Of a stretch of 64,000 bases of DNA, positions 1 through 13,199 are shown piece by piece. The position numbers and the translations under genes are program-made. Under the pieces are notes generated by a model. That model had not been told where the DNA came from and did no database searches. It saw only the letters and a program-made list of their open reading frames with translations. This DNA comes from Coffea arabica (Eukaryota; Streptophyta; Magnoliopsida; Gentianales; Rubiaceae). Position 1 is the stretch's first letter; each line of letters starts with the position of its first letter. Where the stretch lies: positions 18,608,501 to 18,672,500 of the forward strand of contig NC_092323.1 of assembly GCF_036785885.1 (NCBI RefSeq). The letters are read 5' to 3'.

Positions 1-1897
1 AGAGAGAGGAGGAATCAGAGTTTCATGATGGTTTAAGAGTTTAGTGAAAGGAGGGTTTGCAAAAAGGAAGTTAAAGGGAAAAATGGAAAAAATAAAAAGG
101 AAACTAAGTTGGGAAAATAGATGGTAAAATCTTTGATTGTAAGAATATATTCGTAAAAAAAAAATCAATGGGGATTATTTCTTTATTCGAAAAGTTATGG
201 GGTCAAACTACAATTCCTTCAAAAGTTCAAAACGGTTTAGTGCAATTAATCCATGACATAATCTACCTATTTTCTCTTTTTTGCCCTTTTCTTGATGGAG
301 CCAAAAGAAAAGTTATGTTATCATGGTGCAATACCCTAAAGTTATTGCATGATGTGTAATATAAAAATAAAATAAGGAAAAGCTCTAAATTGGTCTTCTT
401 GCCAAATGCCACCTGATATGGAATTTGGTTCCAGATGTGTCAGACAAGGGATCCATCCAAAGAAGGAAGATCATGTCCACTTGAAACTTGGCATATTGTC
501 ATTATTTATCCAAATGGTCTCTGTTTGGACCAACAGGATTCAGGACCATAATCTGTACGGTATTAGATAATCACAGTTTTTTTTTTTTTTTTGCAGTGCA
601 ACCAAATCAGAACATTTACTTGTTTCAAGACATTTTTGGTTTTTTTTTTCTTTTCTATTTTTTTTATATCATGCACTAAAGCGCTTCGTCATGTAATGTA
701 TATCAGATAAATAAATAATTGAAAAATATGTTTATGGCATAATGAAGAAAAATTATTCTAAATAATGGTTTTCAAAGCGATAAAACTAACTTTGTTTTTC
801 ACTATTAAACCCAAATCTGGAACAATTCTACAAGTGAGTTTTAATCTGAATATTGTCCTAATTGATTTTGTCATTGATGGCTACAATAAGTTACGTAATT
901 CATCTTTCTACTTGTTTCCAATGATTTTTCCAATTTTCAACCTCCTATGACTTTCAAGATTGATTTGGTTTGAAATATTAGAATTAATTTATTGTTACCC
1001 CTTGGAGAAGATGGGACAAAATACCCTTAGGGATAAGTGGTGTTTGGACTTCGGAACAAAGATTAAGTAAACTCATTCACCTCACCTGAATATAAATCTA
1101 CTTTAGAATAGCTACCTTATGGTAATGATAATGAAATAAACATTTTGTTAACCTAATTGTTCTATAAAATTATTGTGTATATGCTTAAGAGTAAATCTTA
1201 TATATACTAACAGTGCATACACTATCACCGTTTGATTCATAACACATGTGCAAAAATTAAATTTCAAATTCAAATTTTTCATAGTTGTCATTCAAAAATT
1301 AAATGTCTGCTTGCAGATGCTTTGTAGTAGAGTTAAAGATTTATTCTCGATGCTTTAATTATTGGCTTAGATTTATTATGAAGATCATATTATTTAAATT
1401 CAAAATGGGTTAATGGGTTAATTGCACCAAACCCCATAAAGGTTTAATGTGTTTACATTTGAGTTCTTCGTGTTAGACTGTAACAAAAGACAAATGTCAT
1501 TAATATTGTCCAAAAGACTAAAATAAGCTACTAAAGTTTATTATTCTTATTCCTTAATTATTCTTTGACCAAATCTTTGGCACTCAAGGCACTCGAAGGG
1601 ACACAACAAAATAATTAACGTCATATTTTCCATAGATTTTTAAATTTAGCTTATTTAACCTTCTCAAAATGAGCTTTAATTCATACTGGCGAAACTATAC
1701 AAATATTATATGGAGTTTGCAGTTAGATTAGATTTTGAGCATGCTTTGGTGTGAATTTTAAGGAGTTTAAACGTGTACTAGTGAATTTAGAGAAAAGATA
1801 AACGACGATCGCAATTTTGAGTTGTTCATTGAGAACTCTATGAAATATTAATTACAAACTGTTAAAGTATTAATCATTTAAAGAATCTCTTCCTAAA
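1..1897. other. AT-rich intergenic DNA, no gene seen
   Basis: I see no supported coding region. Short open frames here are AT-rich and carry no recognisable motif. The stretch at about 1190-1310 resembles the end of a MITE that is also present near 45690-45840 (shared words such as CTAACAGTGCATACACTATCACCG in diverged form). It is probably decayed transposon sequence. Confidence 0.5.
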
Positions 1898-3000
1898 TCC
1901 TAATACTATATAAGAATGAGTTTGGGTCAAAGAATGGCTTTGAATTTCAACCGCAAGAGTAGGGGTATTTTGGGATTGTGAGGTTGTTTTGAGTGTAGTT
2001 ATAGTATTGGGTACTACTTTAGATAACATGTGTATTATTGTGTTTATTAAAATGTCCTTGTATTCTAAAAGATGCAGTGATGATTTGTTCAAAGGTTTGG
2101 GTAGTTTGGGAATGTGAGATTATTTGGTCATCTTTTCTACAATGGGTATAACCCATAATAGCTTCTTTATTGGTGTAATTACTTAAATGTCCTTGCAGAG
2201 ACATTCATTTTGATTTGTGTCAATTGTTACTGTTACTTTGCTATTATAACTTGAAGAACTTCAAACGTCATCTTCATCTCAATTAAAGCATGGACAATGT
2301 GGTTTATTAAGGAATTTATGATTGAGCATTAGTTTCAACTTCAATTCTTCAAATGTCTGCCCCTTCACATTCTTCCGTTATGTTCCTTTCGTCTTCCGAT
2401 AAATACTTATTTGTATTGCCATTGTACTCTGAATTTCAACTTATTCAATGAAACATCACCTCAAGAATGAAACCTCACCTCAATTGTCCTTATTTTTGGG
2501 GGAAAGATCTAATTAGTATCGAGTTAATGAAATTACAGGTAAAGGCCTATGTTAAAGGCATTTGGCATTATGTTCACCCAAAATCTACGAGGGTTGATGA
2601 TCCATTGCTGAATCCTCGGATGGAACCAAACCTTTTGAGGCTAGGCTTTGTCATTGCTAAAAAAATTGGCTACTCTCATCAACAAGAATGTTGTGTAGAT
2701 GCATCTTTAAGTGGATAATTACTTTGTTTATTGCCATTAATCATTTGGGTATCTGTTTAAAGTTCATTTAGTCTTGTTAATGAAAAGCTCATATACAAGT
2801 GTTTGTTTCAAAATATATGAACTGAGCAAGATAGCATGCATAATTTCCTTCTCCATCTTCCAGTATACATTAGATATTTTGTTACTTCATATTGTTACTC
2901 AATATGCGTGAGTTTTTTGATATTTGCTTGAACTACTGTAAAATCTTCTTTAACCACAGGCACCAAACACCTGTGCGATGCGCAGGCATTTCCCTCCTAG
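1898..3000 (+). mobile_element. Non-autonomous Helitron-like element with captured carboxylesterase fragment
   Basis: The 3' end is diagnostic: a short hairpin (CCTGTGC...GCGCAGG, about 2970-2986) followed by an 11-nt spacer and the terminal CTAG at 2997-3000, with T as the next base. The proposed 5' end is TCCTAATACTATATAAG at 1898, preceded by A, so the element would sit between A and T as Helitrons do. It encodes no Rep/helicase. The 5' boundary is inferred from the usual TC start and the similarity to plant Helitron 5' ends; the 3' end is more secure. Confidence 0.65.
2467..2718 (+). pseudogene. Carboxylesterase (CXE, alpha/beta hydrolase) fragment
   Basis: The 83-residue frame contains PYFWGKDLISIE, then WHYVHPKSTRVDDPLLNP and EPNLLRLG. 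These correspond to the C-terminal half of plant CXE/GID1-like carboxylesterases, which read roughly HPYFWGK...W.F..P...DDPL.NP.....L..LGC. The following stretch, where the family has VCVAEKD and later the catalytic His, is degraded, and the N-terminal half with the HGGG oxyanion motif and GXSXG serine motif is absent. It lies inside the Helitron-like element, so it is best read as a captured gene fragment rather than a working enzyme. Confidence 0.65.
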
Positions 3001-3413
3001 TATTACTACATAAAAGCAACACAATCACATAGTTACAACATAAAACAATGATTATACAATTTAATTTGGAATATAATCAAGTAAAGTATCTACAAAGTAT
3101 ACAAAGCATATTTCAAGTGCTAATTGAACAAAAAAAAAAAACAATGTTATATATCTTTGAGTAATCAATTCTTCTTTACGCTTCTACATTTCCCCTCTCA
3201 AATTCCGAACAAAAGGATTCTTCACTACTTTCAAATCTCAGAATCCCTAATAAGTGGTTTTTCTACTTTTCCTTTTGAAATCCCTAATAAATTTTTCTCT
3301 AGATGCCTTTGTAAAGGTGAATAAAGAGAGAACAATTATTTAGAGTTTTAGATTGTAGAAAAAAACTAATGATGCTTTTCAAATGAATTTGTTAGGACTA
3401 TATTGAGAAAAAT
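3001..3413. other. AT-rich spacer, nothing recognised
   Basis: This is short AT-rich DNA between the Helitron end and the MITE. A 66-codon frame at 3124-3324 shows no motif and is not called. Confidence 0.4.
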
Positions 3414-3806
3414 CGCATCCGATCCTCATCTTCTTGAGGAGCACGCTTACCAAGTCTCATCCTAAAAATTTGACACCTATAACAACTCACATAATTTCAT
3501 TAACCCAACCTTATCTCGAAACCTATTTGGCTATTCCCTACTCTTGAATATTACGAAACCTGTCAGTGCATCAATAACAAGAAATCACATCAAACGAAAA
3601 TCTATAAACCCTAAATCCATAATCAAAATTATTCTTAACACTCTCAACATTCAATGAACTTTTTTAAATTTGAATATCTGTGATTGCTTTGGAATTCTAA
3701 AAAATCACTACTCCTATTATAAAAAAAAAAATTGTTTGCAGATGTCTCAAATTTTTAAAGTGAGGCTCAATAAGGAGCTCCTTCAGGGGGCTGAGGATCG
3801 GATGCG
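3414..3806. mobile_element. MITE with about 65-bp inverted repeats
   Basis: The left end starts CGCATCCGATCCTCA and the right end finishes TGAGGATCGGATGCG; the inverted similarity continues for about 65 bp with mismatches. The flanks read AGAAAAAT on the left and AGAAAAAA on the right, a possible 8-bp target duplication in A-rich sequence. There is no coding capacity. The superfamily is uncertain. Confidence 0.65.
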
Positions 3807-4647
3807 AGAAAAAATGGAGAAGAATAGCTAAGGCAAAATCGAGTCACTTTCTTCGATCAATGGGTGGGTTTCTTGTCTGCTAATTTTTGAATGTTTTTTG
3901 CTGATTTCGATAAGGGTTTTGCACTTTGTTTACTTTTGCGGACGCGGGAACATAAAAAAAAAAAAAAAAAAGTATAGAAATGTTACTAAATCTTTTGTTG
4001 AAAGCTTGTGGGGGCTTTTTTTCCCCTTTTTGGAAGTGTGGGAACAAAATTACTATAATATATAAACAAAAATTTTTCGATATATAAAGTCATTCAAGCA
4101 TGGCTAAGAAAATAAAGAAGCAAAATTTTAATTTCAACCTCACTAAACTAAACAAACAAAGCTCATACACAAGCTCGTTGAAATAGTTTGCTGATGCAGA
4201 GGATCTTTTCGACTAATGCACATAGAATTACATAGTCAAGCAAGCAGCTGTCATTTCCTCCTAGAAAAATATCAAAGGTTATCATGGGATGCTAGTTTCA
4301 GGACCCAACTCCTGTTTTAAATGTCTACAAACTTGAACATAATTAGGTTCAATAACTAATCCGATATAATTCAACCCATGGAAGAGCAAAACAATTCTAA
4401 ATCAGCGGAACGAGAATACAAGAATTTGCCAACGAAGAATGAGCTCTATGAGATTGCCATTCAAGCAAGAAAGGTCCGCAACAAGAGGTAGTAGGATATA
4501 ATAGAGGCAGGGCTTCAGATCCCAAAATTTTTTGCAACCCTGAACGCATCTTAAATTGAGGAAAAGATAAAAATGATGTGACAGGTTCCAAAATACATCA
4601 TGTTCAGACCAAATATGGTGGAAATAACCATCATGAGTTTCATGAAG
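3807..4647 (-). other. 3' flank and probable 3' UTR of SRP19
   Basis: This non-coding AT-rich stretch lies downstream of the SRP19 stop codon on the minus strand. It includes an A-run at about 3955-3972. I see no other gene. The exact polyadenylation site cannot be read with confidence. Confidence 0.45.
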
Positions 4648-7600
4648 TTATCTCTTCTTCTTTCCACCCTTTGCAGGCTTCGAAGGGCCAGCCGCTGAAG
4701 ATGTCGCAGGTTCTTGCTTTTTGGTCCTATTCGAATGTTTGGGGACCAATTCTGCAACACGGAGCATCAGTTGTTTCCCTACATGATGAACCAACATTAG
4801 AAACAAAGGATAACCAAAACAGATACTGTATTCTGAGCATTCCAAACGACAAAACCAGCACAAGGCATGCATAGACCTTCATAGTTCGTTAAATTTCTCC
4901 AGACAAGCCCATAAAAAGAGCACTACATATTCAAATTACTTGAATACTGAAAGTTCTAAAAACCTAAAATCTCATGTTCGAGATCAATACGCAACAAAAG
5001 TAACAACACTGAAGTGTATTAAGCAGCCATTATATAGGGTTCCTGTCATAGGCATTACAAAGGCTTCCAAAGATAGACAAAATGAAAAAATTGCGTGAGG
5101 ACCAGACTATCTTGAAGCACAAGTTCATAGAAAGGAGAGACTTTATCTTTTAAAAGACAATGATACACCTTTTCACTTGGGTTCTATAATTCTTGTTAAT
5201 GTGCCAGAGACAAGCAAAAAAGGCTCTGTCGAAGAAGGCACTGACAAAGAGCATCAAGCCAAAAATGATGAAATTTCCAGCAAAGAAAACAACTGCGATG
5301 AAGGGATATAAGGGGGAGAGAGTAGAGACCCAAGTCTGAATGTGGCCCAATTGCACCCACTTCACCCTTTCTTGTGTGATAAAATGTCACATTGGGCTAA
5401 CCAAATCTGAATGTTGTGTAAATTAATATGAATTGAATGTTGGTTTTAATAAAAAAAATTGTGGCCCAATTACTTAAATCTCATGGGACAGATTCACTCT
5501 TTCTTTTTACGTGTGTGTGTAAAAATGCCCCACAAAATAAAAAGATCAATGTGCGCTTAAGATTTTCTCTACTTGGTTAGGTTTTGCACTTCCTTATCTG
5601 TTCCATTTTTCTGGAAAAGTTTTCCTATGAATATTTTTGTGTGATTTGTGTGTGTTTGTGAGAGAGAGGAGGGCAACAGTCTGCTGCCAGTTTCCAGCTG
5701 CCAAAGAAGAAGATGAAACAGACTTAGGAGAGGAGAAGCTGACTACAGGTTTCAGGTCATTAATCAATTTTGAGGATCATTTAAAAGGGAAATGGTGTAA
5801 ATGTGCCAATTGCACTTCCTTCTCATGTGTTCTATTTTCCATCTAACTTAACAGAATGGCCTAGTTGAAGCTCAGTGGACTGGACGAGACAAAAAAAAAA
5901 GGTTCAATAATATGAACGAGAATCTGAGATAGTTTTGTGGGTGACTGTGCACTTCAAAAAAAGAAGTTATTAGTGACATCCATGTACCAAAAACTGCCTC
6001 CCATGGTCTGGCAAATATCTATATATAAAATTAAAAAAGAAATATTACCACATAAAACACGCATTAAGCAACATAAGACAATATCTTTTCTCCCTCTAAT
6101 GAGAATATTGACTTCTAAGAGATTGAATTCATTAAAAGCAATATGATCAATTAGGAAGTATTTCATAGTAAGAATTCACTGTACAACTTCCAGAATTTTA
6201 ATGCATCTCAGAATTTTAATACATATAGTAAGTGTAGATAACTTGGAAATCTCCAACTTATTACTGAAGCATATTTAGCATATTTGGTGATTTAATTATT
6301 AATCTTTTGCACAAAATTTGAACACCTCCATATTTCCCATACTATAAAACATACAGGTGCATGTATGGGCCAAAAACACTTGGCCTTTTCTTCAACCCTC
6401 TAATGTCTTTCAAATTTCATGTGCATCTAAGCCTCCAGCACTGATCTGTCTTGCTCCTCTATGGCAGAAGAAGCATGTCTGTTTTCCACTTCCTTTTCAA
6501 TATCTTTCAACTATAAATTATCGAGTTCATTATGTATTGCCTCATTCTTCAACCCACATCTTTCCAACTTACCTATTTGCCACATATTGACAAGTTAACA
6601 AACATGTGATGTCAAACCATGTGATTCCTATTGTCCCATAAAAGTTCAAAATGCTAGAGAAAACTTTGTATTGCAAATGTGGAGCCTATGCAACTTAAAT
6701 CTAGCACTATCAATACAAAGCACAATGGTTCACCACATGCATCATACCTTTGATTAAACGCCAATTTTGGCTTATCAATGAATTGACATCCACATAAATT
6801 CATGCAAAATATAGAATAGTATAATGAGAAAATCAATGCATATGCAAAATTCAAGGTCTTGAACTATTGTTTCAGATTGTCACGTATACCGACCAAACAA
6901 GAAGGAAACATCAATATATATATATATATATATAAGATTAGTTATAACTGATCCATTGAACAAAAGTAGTTTGTGAGGGACTCACATATACATCAGACAG
7001 CAATATAGACACTGTTTTATGCCAGAAATTCTCAAAGGTAAACCAAGAAAACAGCACAGTATTTCAACCAACACAATCAACTTCAATAGTCCAGAATTAC
7101 GTCCTCTATCCCAGCATATTCATTGCAGCTATTCCGTCCATTTAACACTTAAACTGCATTGTATCATTTACAACTGTTATTAGTGCTATTTAAAATGCAA
7201 CCAAAAATTTTAATTAATCAAAGCCAATATCCAGCCTTGTTAATTCTACTCGAACTCGAAACTGCAGATAGCCATCTCCAGTATTCTGTTTAGCATGCAC
7301 AAAAACATTTTAATACATCTCCAAAATAAATGGTGCTGTCATCTTGTAGTTCCAAGTTTACACATCTTTTCCAAATTTATGATTCTGAAATACTAAATCA
7401 CATACTTCTTAACTATCTAGACATATGTGTGGTTAGTGAATTTTTTGCTATTCTGAAAAACTTTGCTTCTTCCTTCCTTCCTCCTCCCCAACCTCTTATA
7501 CTTGGTTCTCATGCAGTTTGGAAGAGTGGGGAGGAGGAGGAGAAGGAAAGGGGTGGGGAACCTCTGTCAAAATAACTAGGAGGAGCATAATTATGATGGA

Positions 7601-8250
7601 TTATTCATTTTCGATCTCAGACAACTGCCAACAGCTTGTTTATGAATATCTTCCATGCAATATTGCATCAACAAAATTAGAAGCATTCAACATCTGAAGT
7701 AACTAGTTTAGCCACATGCCGAGTTAACTCGCGGCTCAATCAATAAACAAATAAATAAATAAATCAAATCTTTACAAAGCTAAGAATTTAAAGTCAGTCC
7801 TTACTAGAAGAAATGGCTGGATTGAAAAGACTTCCATCTTCCCTTTTTAACATAACCCTTACTCGTCCCCTTTGCATAAAATCACGTGGATATGCCTTGT
7901 CAACCTACGAGAGTTGTGTACATGCCCAAAAATCAAACTACATTCATAAAAGTATATAAGAAAATTCATATTATCAAATTAGCAATCCATCAAGCTCTTT
8001 GTTGATGTAAAACACAATTTTGCAAACTGCAACAAAGAGATGGAAACTTAAATGAAAGTGCTCAATAACATACCTCAATAGCACACGGAAGTTTCAGGTG
8101 AATACAGCAATCATGGATTTCAACACAAGTAGGGTTTTCACATGCTTTGCTGACGCTAATCCGCCTGCCTTCAGCTATTGTCTTCTTTGAGTTGATGTAG
8201 ATAGGATAGAGCACAATCCATTTCTTTATAGCTTGTATATTACCATCCAT
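4648..8250 (-). CDS. SRP19: Signal recognition particle 19 kDa protein
   Basis: This encodes the SRP19 subunit, which binds SRP RNA helices 6 and 8 and allows SRP54 to join the particle that targets secretory proteins to the ER. There are three coding exons on the minus strand: 8250-8074, 7904-7805 and 4778-4648, with GT-AG borders and matching phases, giving 135 aa. Exon 1 reads MDGNIQAIKKW, then SKKTIAEGRR and SKACENPTCVEI. Exon 2 holds KAYPRDFMQRGRVRV and LKREDGSLFNP. Exon 3 ends in the basic tail KGGKKKR. The Arabidopsis and human proteins have the same order of blocks. Intron 2 is long (about 3 kb). ATG at 8250 is chosen because upstream in-frame sequence is non-ATG and an AG acceptor lies just before it. 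A 5' UTR exon probably sits near 10033-10200, with a GT donor at 10032-10031. Confidence 0.95.
6914..6934. repeat. AT microsatellite in SRP19 intron 2
   Basis: About ten AT units occur inside the 3-kb intron. This is a simple repeat with no other signal. Confidence 0.8.
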
Positions 8251-10032
8251 ATTCGCCGCCACCAGCTGAAAACATAAACACTTATGTCATTCGCAACAAC
8301 CTTTCTGAAGAATTTAAAGACTAGAAACTACAAGGAGTATTTAAAACAGGAAGAAGCACAGAGTAAAAATCATACACAGTCAATTAATTACTCTTGGCTC
8401 AGCTTCTTTTCCTGTTATTTTGAAATTGTTATGCTGTTGCAGCTACTACAACTAACTTGACAACCTTGTACTCCTATCCCTACCCCTACTTTCCATCCCC
8501 ATTCCCAAAAAGAAATCCATTAAATAACAGCACTTTTCTATGTTCTGCACTAGGACCCTCCCAAACTGCAAACCAGGATTTCTTTCAGAAAAAAGGAGAA
8601 AAATGAAAAGGGAACGGAAATAGAAGAAATAACAACAATTACGTTGTCAGATCAATACCTGCATGGAACTTAAAACTATTGGATATCCACTTTTCAAAAT
8701 AAGACTAAACATTAGACATATTTACTAAAGAGCATGCAGCTACATCTTATTGCATGTTACTGCATGAAAATGCAAAAAGAAAAGAAATGCAATGAGTCAG
8801 AAGTGTTATGCAGGAAAACCATACTTTATCAAAAAGATACAACTAATGCTGTTTATTTATCAGAAGAGCTGATAAAAACTCAACAGTAGAACTCATAAGC
8901 AGATCTACCATCAGCTAGCATATCTTACTCAAGATAAGGAAAATCTTGTAACAAATTTGCTTACACTTAAAGCTAAAAGGAAAAACTTAAGTACACAACT
9001 TTCATGGACAGATTCCATTTACTGAAACTCTTGCCGGTAATATGACATTACTCAAATTGGAGTCTTTTGTCTATATGCAAAGGGATGCTCACTCTTTCTT
9101 CAATTCAAAGTGCAGTATCATCTTTCAGAGTTTATTACTAGTTCAAGAAATCATATTTATTCATACATCCTAGTTTGCATTTTCCATTAGTAAGAGAATC
9201 TATCCTCCTTCCAATAAGCACAGATTGGAAAACGAAAGACCTTCACACTCTAATACAACAAGACTGACCTTAATATTTCAAGTCAGTGAAGTTCAAGGTC
9301 AGCAAATCAAGAAAAACAATAATGGGCACCCACTAATGACTAAACCCATTCACGGAGTCATCATCGACATTGGTGATATCATGGAGGTAACTGACCACAA
9401 CAAAATAATCACATAAAGTAAGAAAAAAGAACAAGATAAGTGGCTTAGGTATCATCTTTCCTACGTAAGAACATCAAGAACTTTAAATTTCAGATGGGAA
9501 TTATGTAATGCTTGCCTTGCTAAATTCACTCTTCCTGTTATTAAAAGAAAAAACACCTTTTAAAAAAAAAAGGCGCCATAAAAATTTGAAAAAAAAAATC
9601 TACAAGAATTCTACATTTTCCCTTTCAATTTGCGTTTTAGAAAAATGATATCAGTCAATTTACAGATTTAATCATGCCAAATAACCATAAGCCATCAGGA
9701 TACAAACATTTCCTCACTTGGGCACTGTAAGATAAATTGAAACCAAGGAAAACATAGGATGTATAATCTGAACAAAAAAAATGTAAACCCAAAGTGTATA
9801 TCTACCCCCTGCCAATTTGCCTAAATTCCCCAACAATAAAAGGACCAAAGGAAGATTAAAAAAAAAAGGAAAAAGAACATTGATTCATGGATAAAGTTAA
9901 CTCAAGAATCAATTAAATTTTGGTGTCTAGGCAAGCAAACGATGTTAACCAGAGAGCATGTATGAATACAATTATCTGATCTGATCCTAAAACCACTAAA
10001 ATAAAAGGCAAAAAAATAAAGGAAAAAATTAC

Positions 10033-10200
10033 CTGTAAAATTCAGGCAGATAAAGTTTGGGAACAGCTCAGAAGTGTTTACTCCTACTATCCTTGCCAGC
10101 AATTTTTGATTCTTCGTCAAATTCTAGTTGAATTCTGAAATTAGGGGTTTTTAGAATGGACTTCTGGCGTGGAGGAGCTTCTAAGAACTAGTTAGAGAAT
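10033..10200 (-). promoter_or_regulatory. SRP19: Probable 5' UTR exon and start region of SRP19
   Basis: On the minus strand a donor (TTTTACAG followed by GTAATT) lies at 10033/10032 and an acceptor (TTTTCAG) just upstream of the SRP19 ATG at about 8267. A 1.77-kb leader intron fits. The 5' limit is a guess, and no clear TATA box was identified. Confidence 0.45.
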
Positions 10201-11657
10201 AAATCCAAAGAAAGAGAGAGAAAGAAAGAAAACAAGAAACCCAAAAAAAAAAATCACTTCCCGTTTTTTGGTTAATTACATTTAGCTCCCTTAAGATTCG
10301 GCCAAATTACAAATCAAAGCCCAAGGTTTGACCATATTGCAGTCACCCGGTTCCTGTCTCCAAGGCATAACACCAATTCCATTTCCACCACCTTTGTTCT
10401 GTCCCATTCTACTCTCTGTCCCATGCTAATAATAATGTTTAATCATTACTTCGTGAATTAAGCCAACCATTTTATCACATTGAGAACTTGATCCATTCGG
10501 GCCCTTATGTAGAGGGGCAACTATCAATCGGAAGGGGGGAGGAACAATATCCAAAGTCCTCAGACCCAAATTTCTTCTCCACCATTAGCTTTAACAGACA
10601 AAATAGGGTCCTGTCAAAATTACTTTTGAAGGAAAATGACTGGATATTTTAAATCTCCTCCAACCGTATAATTCAAGGTGAGAAAATATGCTGTCATTAT
10701 GTCCTCAACCCAGCAGAAGAATTCAACAAACAGCGGAATAAATTATGATACTAACAACTACTGCTACCTTTTGTTTTGGTAACTACTAACAACACAACAG
10801 AAATGTTAAATAACGCTAATAAATACTTGAGTGGTGTGGCGGTGTTCATATCATGGAGATCGGCAAAGCAGCCATAGGATTAGAAATCTGTGGGGGAAAT
10901 TGAGAGGTTGTGGACCGTTGGATTTAAATGGGTGCGGGATCAATGAATGAGACGGTATTGCACATTAGAGCAGAGGCAGACATACCAGTAACCAGATGCA
11001 GCGAGCTCTCTCTCTCTTCTTCGCTTTTCAAATTAGCTCCGATGTCAACCAACTCTGTAGCGATGGCGATGGAGGCTGACAGATGCGGCGAGCAACGGCG
11101 TCGGCGACGAGTGAGAGATTGAGAGTAACGGAGATAGGGTTGAGAAGTCACTCAGTGGTTCGAAGTTCGAACAGAGAAGAAGGGAGAAAGAGAAACTAAA
11201 GTCCGAAGCATTTCACAATTTTTTGGCACATTTTCCATCGTTTCTTCGCTTTTTCCCAACATTTTTTCTTTTTAGACCTTTTACAATTATGTTATTCTTT
11301 TTTGTCATTATGAAATTTTATTATTAAAAAGAGTACATTGTAAATCTATAACGGTTATTTTATAATTATAATACATATATATTATGTAAATTATATATAT
11401 ATTAATTAAATATATCCGATTCGACGAGTACAAGTCGCAAAATCCTGACTCAAACTCGATTTCAAAGTATAATTGAATAGCTCGAGACTCGCCTCGAACT
11501 CGATTAAATCGAGTTCAAGCCAAGTCGTTGAGTAGCTCGACCCGCGTACATCCCTAGTCACCCCCTTGCTGATGATCAAGCAAACAGAACCAACGAAATG
11601 ACCATAATAACCTCTACTATAAAAGTGAATTTGAAAAACCTCAAAAAGTAAACAATC
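10201..11657. other. Intergenic region with a decayed hAT-type MITE-like tail
   Basis: I see no supported gene. A GC-richer patch at 10924-11151 has short open frames without a recognisable domain. The stretch at about 11400-11570 is rich in CTCGA/TCGAG words and ends in ACATCCCTA. It resembles the 414-bp hAT-type MITE at 54389-54802, but a matching left end was not found, so it may be a truncated copy. Confidence 0.4.
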
Positions 11658-11671
11658 AACTGCAACTTGAA

Positions 11672-11926
11672 AACCAACTCCCTTTAGTGGAGTTGGCCAC
11701 CACCTTTAGTGTGGCGTGGGAGGTCAAGGGTTCAACCCTTGCTCCCATAAAAAAGTTGCCACTTAATGTGGCTTTGCTTAAGATCCATGTGGGTGCTGTG
11801 CACCCGTATGATCCGATGGTGGTTTAGTCCCCATCGGTTCCCCGTGACCCTGTTGGGTCCCTCCCCTATTATAGGCTAGATTAGGAATAGGAGTAGGTGT
11901 AGATGTAGATGATGACAAGTGAAAAA
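11672..11926 (+). mobile_element. tRNA-derived SINE
   Basis: The element is flanked by a perfect 14-bp target duplication, AACTGCAACTTGAA (11658-11671 and 11927-11940), and ends in an A-run. A pol III B-box-like sequence GGTTCAACCCT lies at 11729-11739. The left half (GGAGGTCA.GGGTTCAACC, then TTGCCACTTAATGTGGCT) matches the left half of the SINE at 41200-41482; the right halves differ. Confidence 0.85.
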
Positions 11927-11940
11927 AACTGCAACTTGAA

Positions 11941-12545
11941 GATTTATTTATGTTTCCTCTTCATCAACGCACAATATACTGATGGATGTTGCTGGTGATG
12001 ACCAAATCAACACAAGTTCAATCAGTTTATTTCATTCTAAATCACAAAATTACACATATATGGACAAATTCCTTAGATTATTGCTCAAAAAAAATCCGTT
12101 AATTGTTGAATGTGTTCCTAAACATTTGTCAAAATACATTAAGTACGGCAAGCATAGTTGCCAAACACCACATTGTTAAGTCAACATTTGTCGATTTTTT
12201 TTTAAGGAATTATCTCGTGTATATCATCCTCATAGACACACTAAAACTCCCGAAACAGCAAAAGAAGAAAAGCAAAGAAAACAACAAAAGCCAAAAGTCT
12301 CAACTCTAAAGGTTTCCTTTTGTTAATCTTGAACAAAATTGCCAAACACCTGAAATTCTAAGCTAGACCTTTTTATCATACATGAGTTGGGCACAATCAA
12401 AAGTTAACTTTTCCTCAAATTCGTCCAAGGACCTTTAAATTTTAGGGTGTTTTTTAATGTGTTGGTTGGTATTAAATTAATTAAATAATGTAGTAGATGA
12501 TGGGTAATAATGGAATTATATTAATTATTTTCTCTCTTCTAATAT
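11941..12545. other. AT-rich intergenic DNA
   Basis: No gene, RNA or clear repeat is recognised. Short frames here lack motifs. Confidence 0.4.
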
Positions 12546-12554
12546 TACTTTTTA

Positions 12555-13003
12555 GGGTAAAATACCAAAAAACTTCCTATGGTTTGACAAATATTTAATT
12601 TAACTCCTTCCGATTTGGAAACCTACATTATAACTCCCTGTGATTTTGACTAAATTGAAAATTAGACAGAAAGCATCAAATCTAACGATTGTATGTGAAA
12701 TGGCAATATTGTCCCTACTATACATGATATGCTTCCATTCAATTTTCAATTTAATCGAAATTGTAAGGAGTCATAATGTAATTTTTCAAACTAGATGGAG
12801 TTAAATTGAACATTCAACAAACTATATGGAGTTCATTATATAAGGGTAATATTGACATTTCACGTATATATGTTAGATTGGATGCTTTCCGTCCAATTTT
12901 CAACGTAGTTGAAACCACAAGGAGTTATAATATAGGTTTTTAAACTAGAGGGAGTTAAATTGAACATTTAGCAAATCACAAGGAGTTTTTTGGTATTTTA
13001 CCC
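12555..13003. mobile_element. Mutator-type MITE
   Basis: Termini GGGTAAAATACC and GGTATTTTACCC are inverted repeats that continue inwards with mismatches. Both sides carry the perfect 9-bp duplication TACTTTTTA (12546-12554 and 13004-13012). The 449-bp body is non-coding and partly self-complementary. The 9-bp duplication points to the Mutator superfamily. Confidence 0.85.
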
Positions 13004-13190
13004 TACTTTTTAATTGTTAGTTGGATCTAGATGTTACAAGATAATAAATATCAAGAAAGATTAGTATAATTTTCAAAATTTGAAAGGAGGTCGGTGAATT
13101 AGTTAGAAATCTCGTGAGAGGTTTCTAAAATTATCCCTAAAAATAAACTCAAAGATGTCGCTATCGGGAGTTAGATGGTTGGATCCCATT

Positions 13191-13199
13191 GCATTATCA
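13191..13199. repeat. Left target-site duplication of the large MULE
   Basis: GCATTATCA here is repeated exactly at 40144-40152, directly outside the two terminal inverted repeats. Confidence 0.9.

Noticed and set aside
5150..5390. Hydrophobic 64-71-codon frames on the minus strand in SRP19 intron 2
   Set aside because: Two overlapping frames, no family resemblance, no splice borders that fit SRP19.
10924..11151. GC-richer open frames on both strands (one with VDIGANL)
   Set aside because: The VDIGANL phrase recalls TatD nucleases, but it continues into low-complexity Glu/Ser sequence with no further match and no plausible next exon. It is too weak to call.
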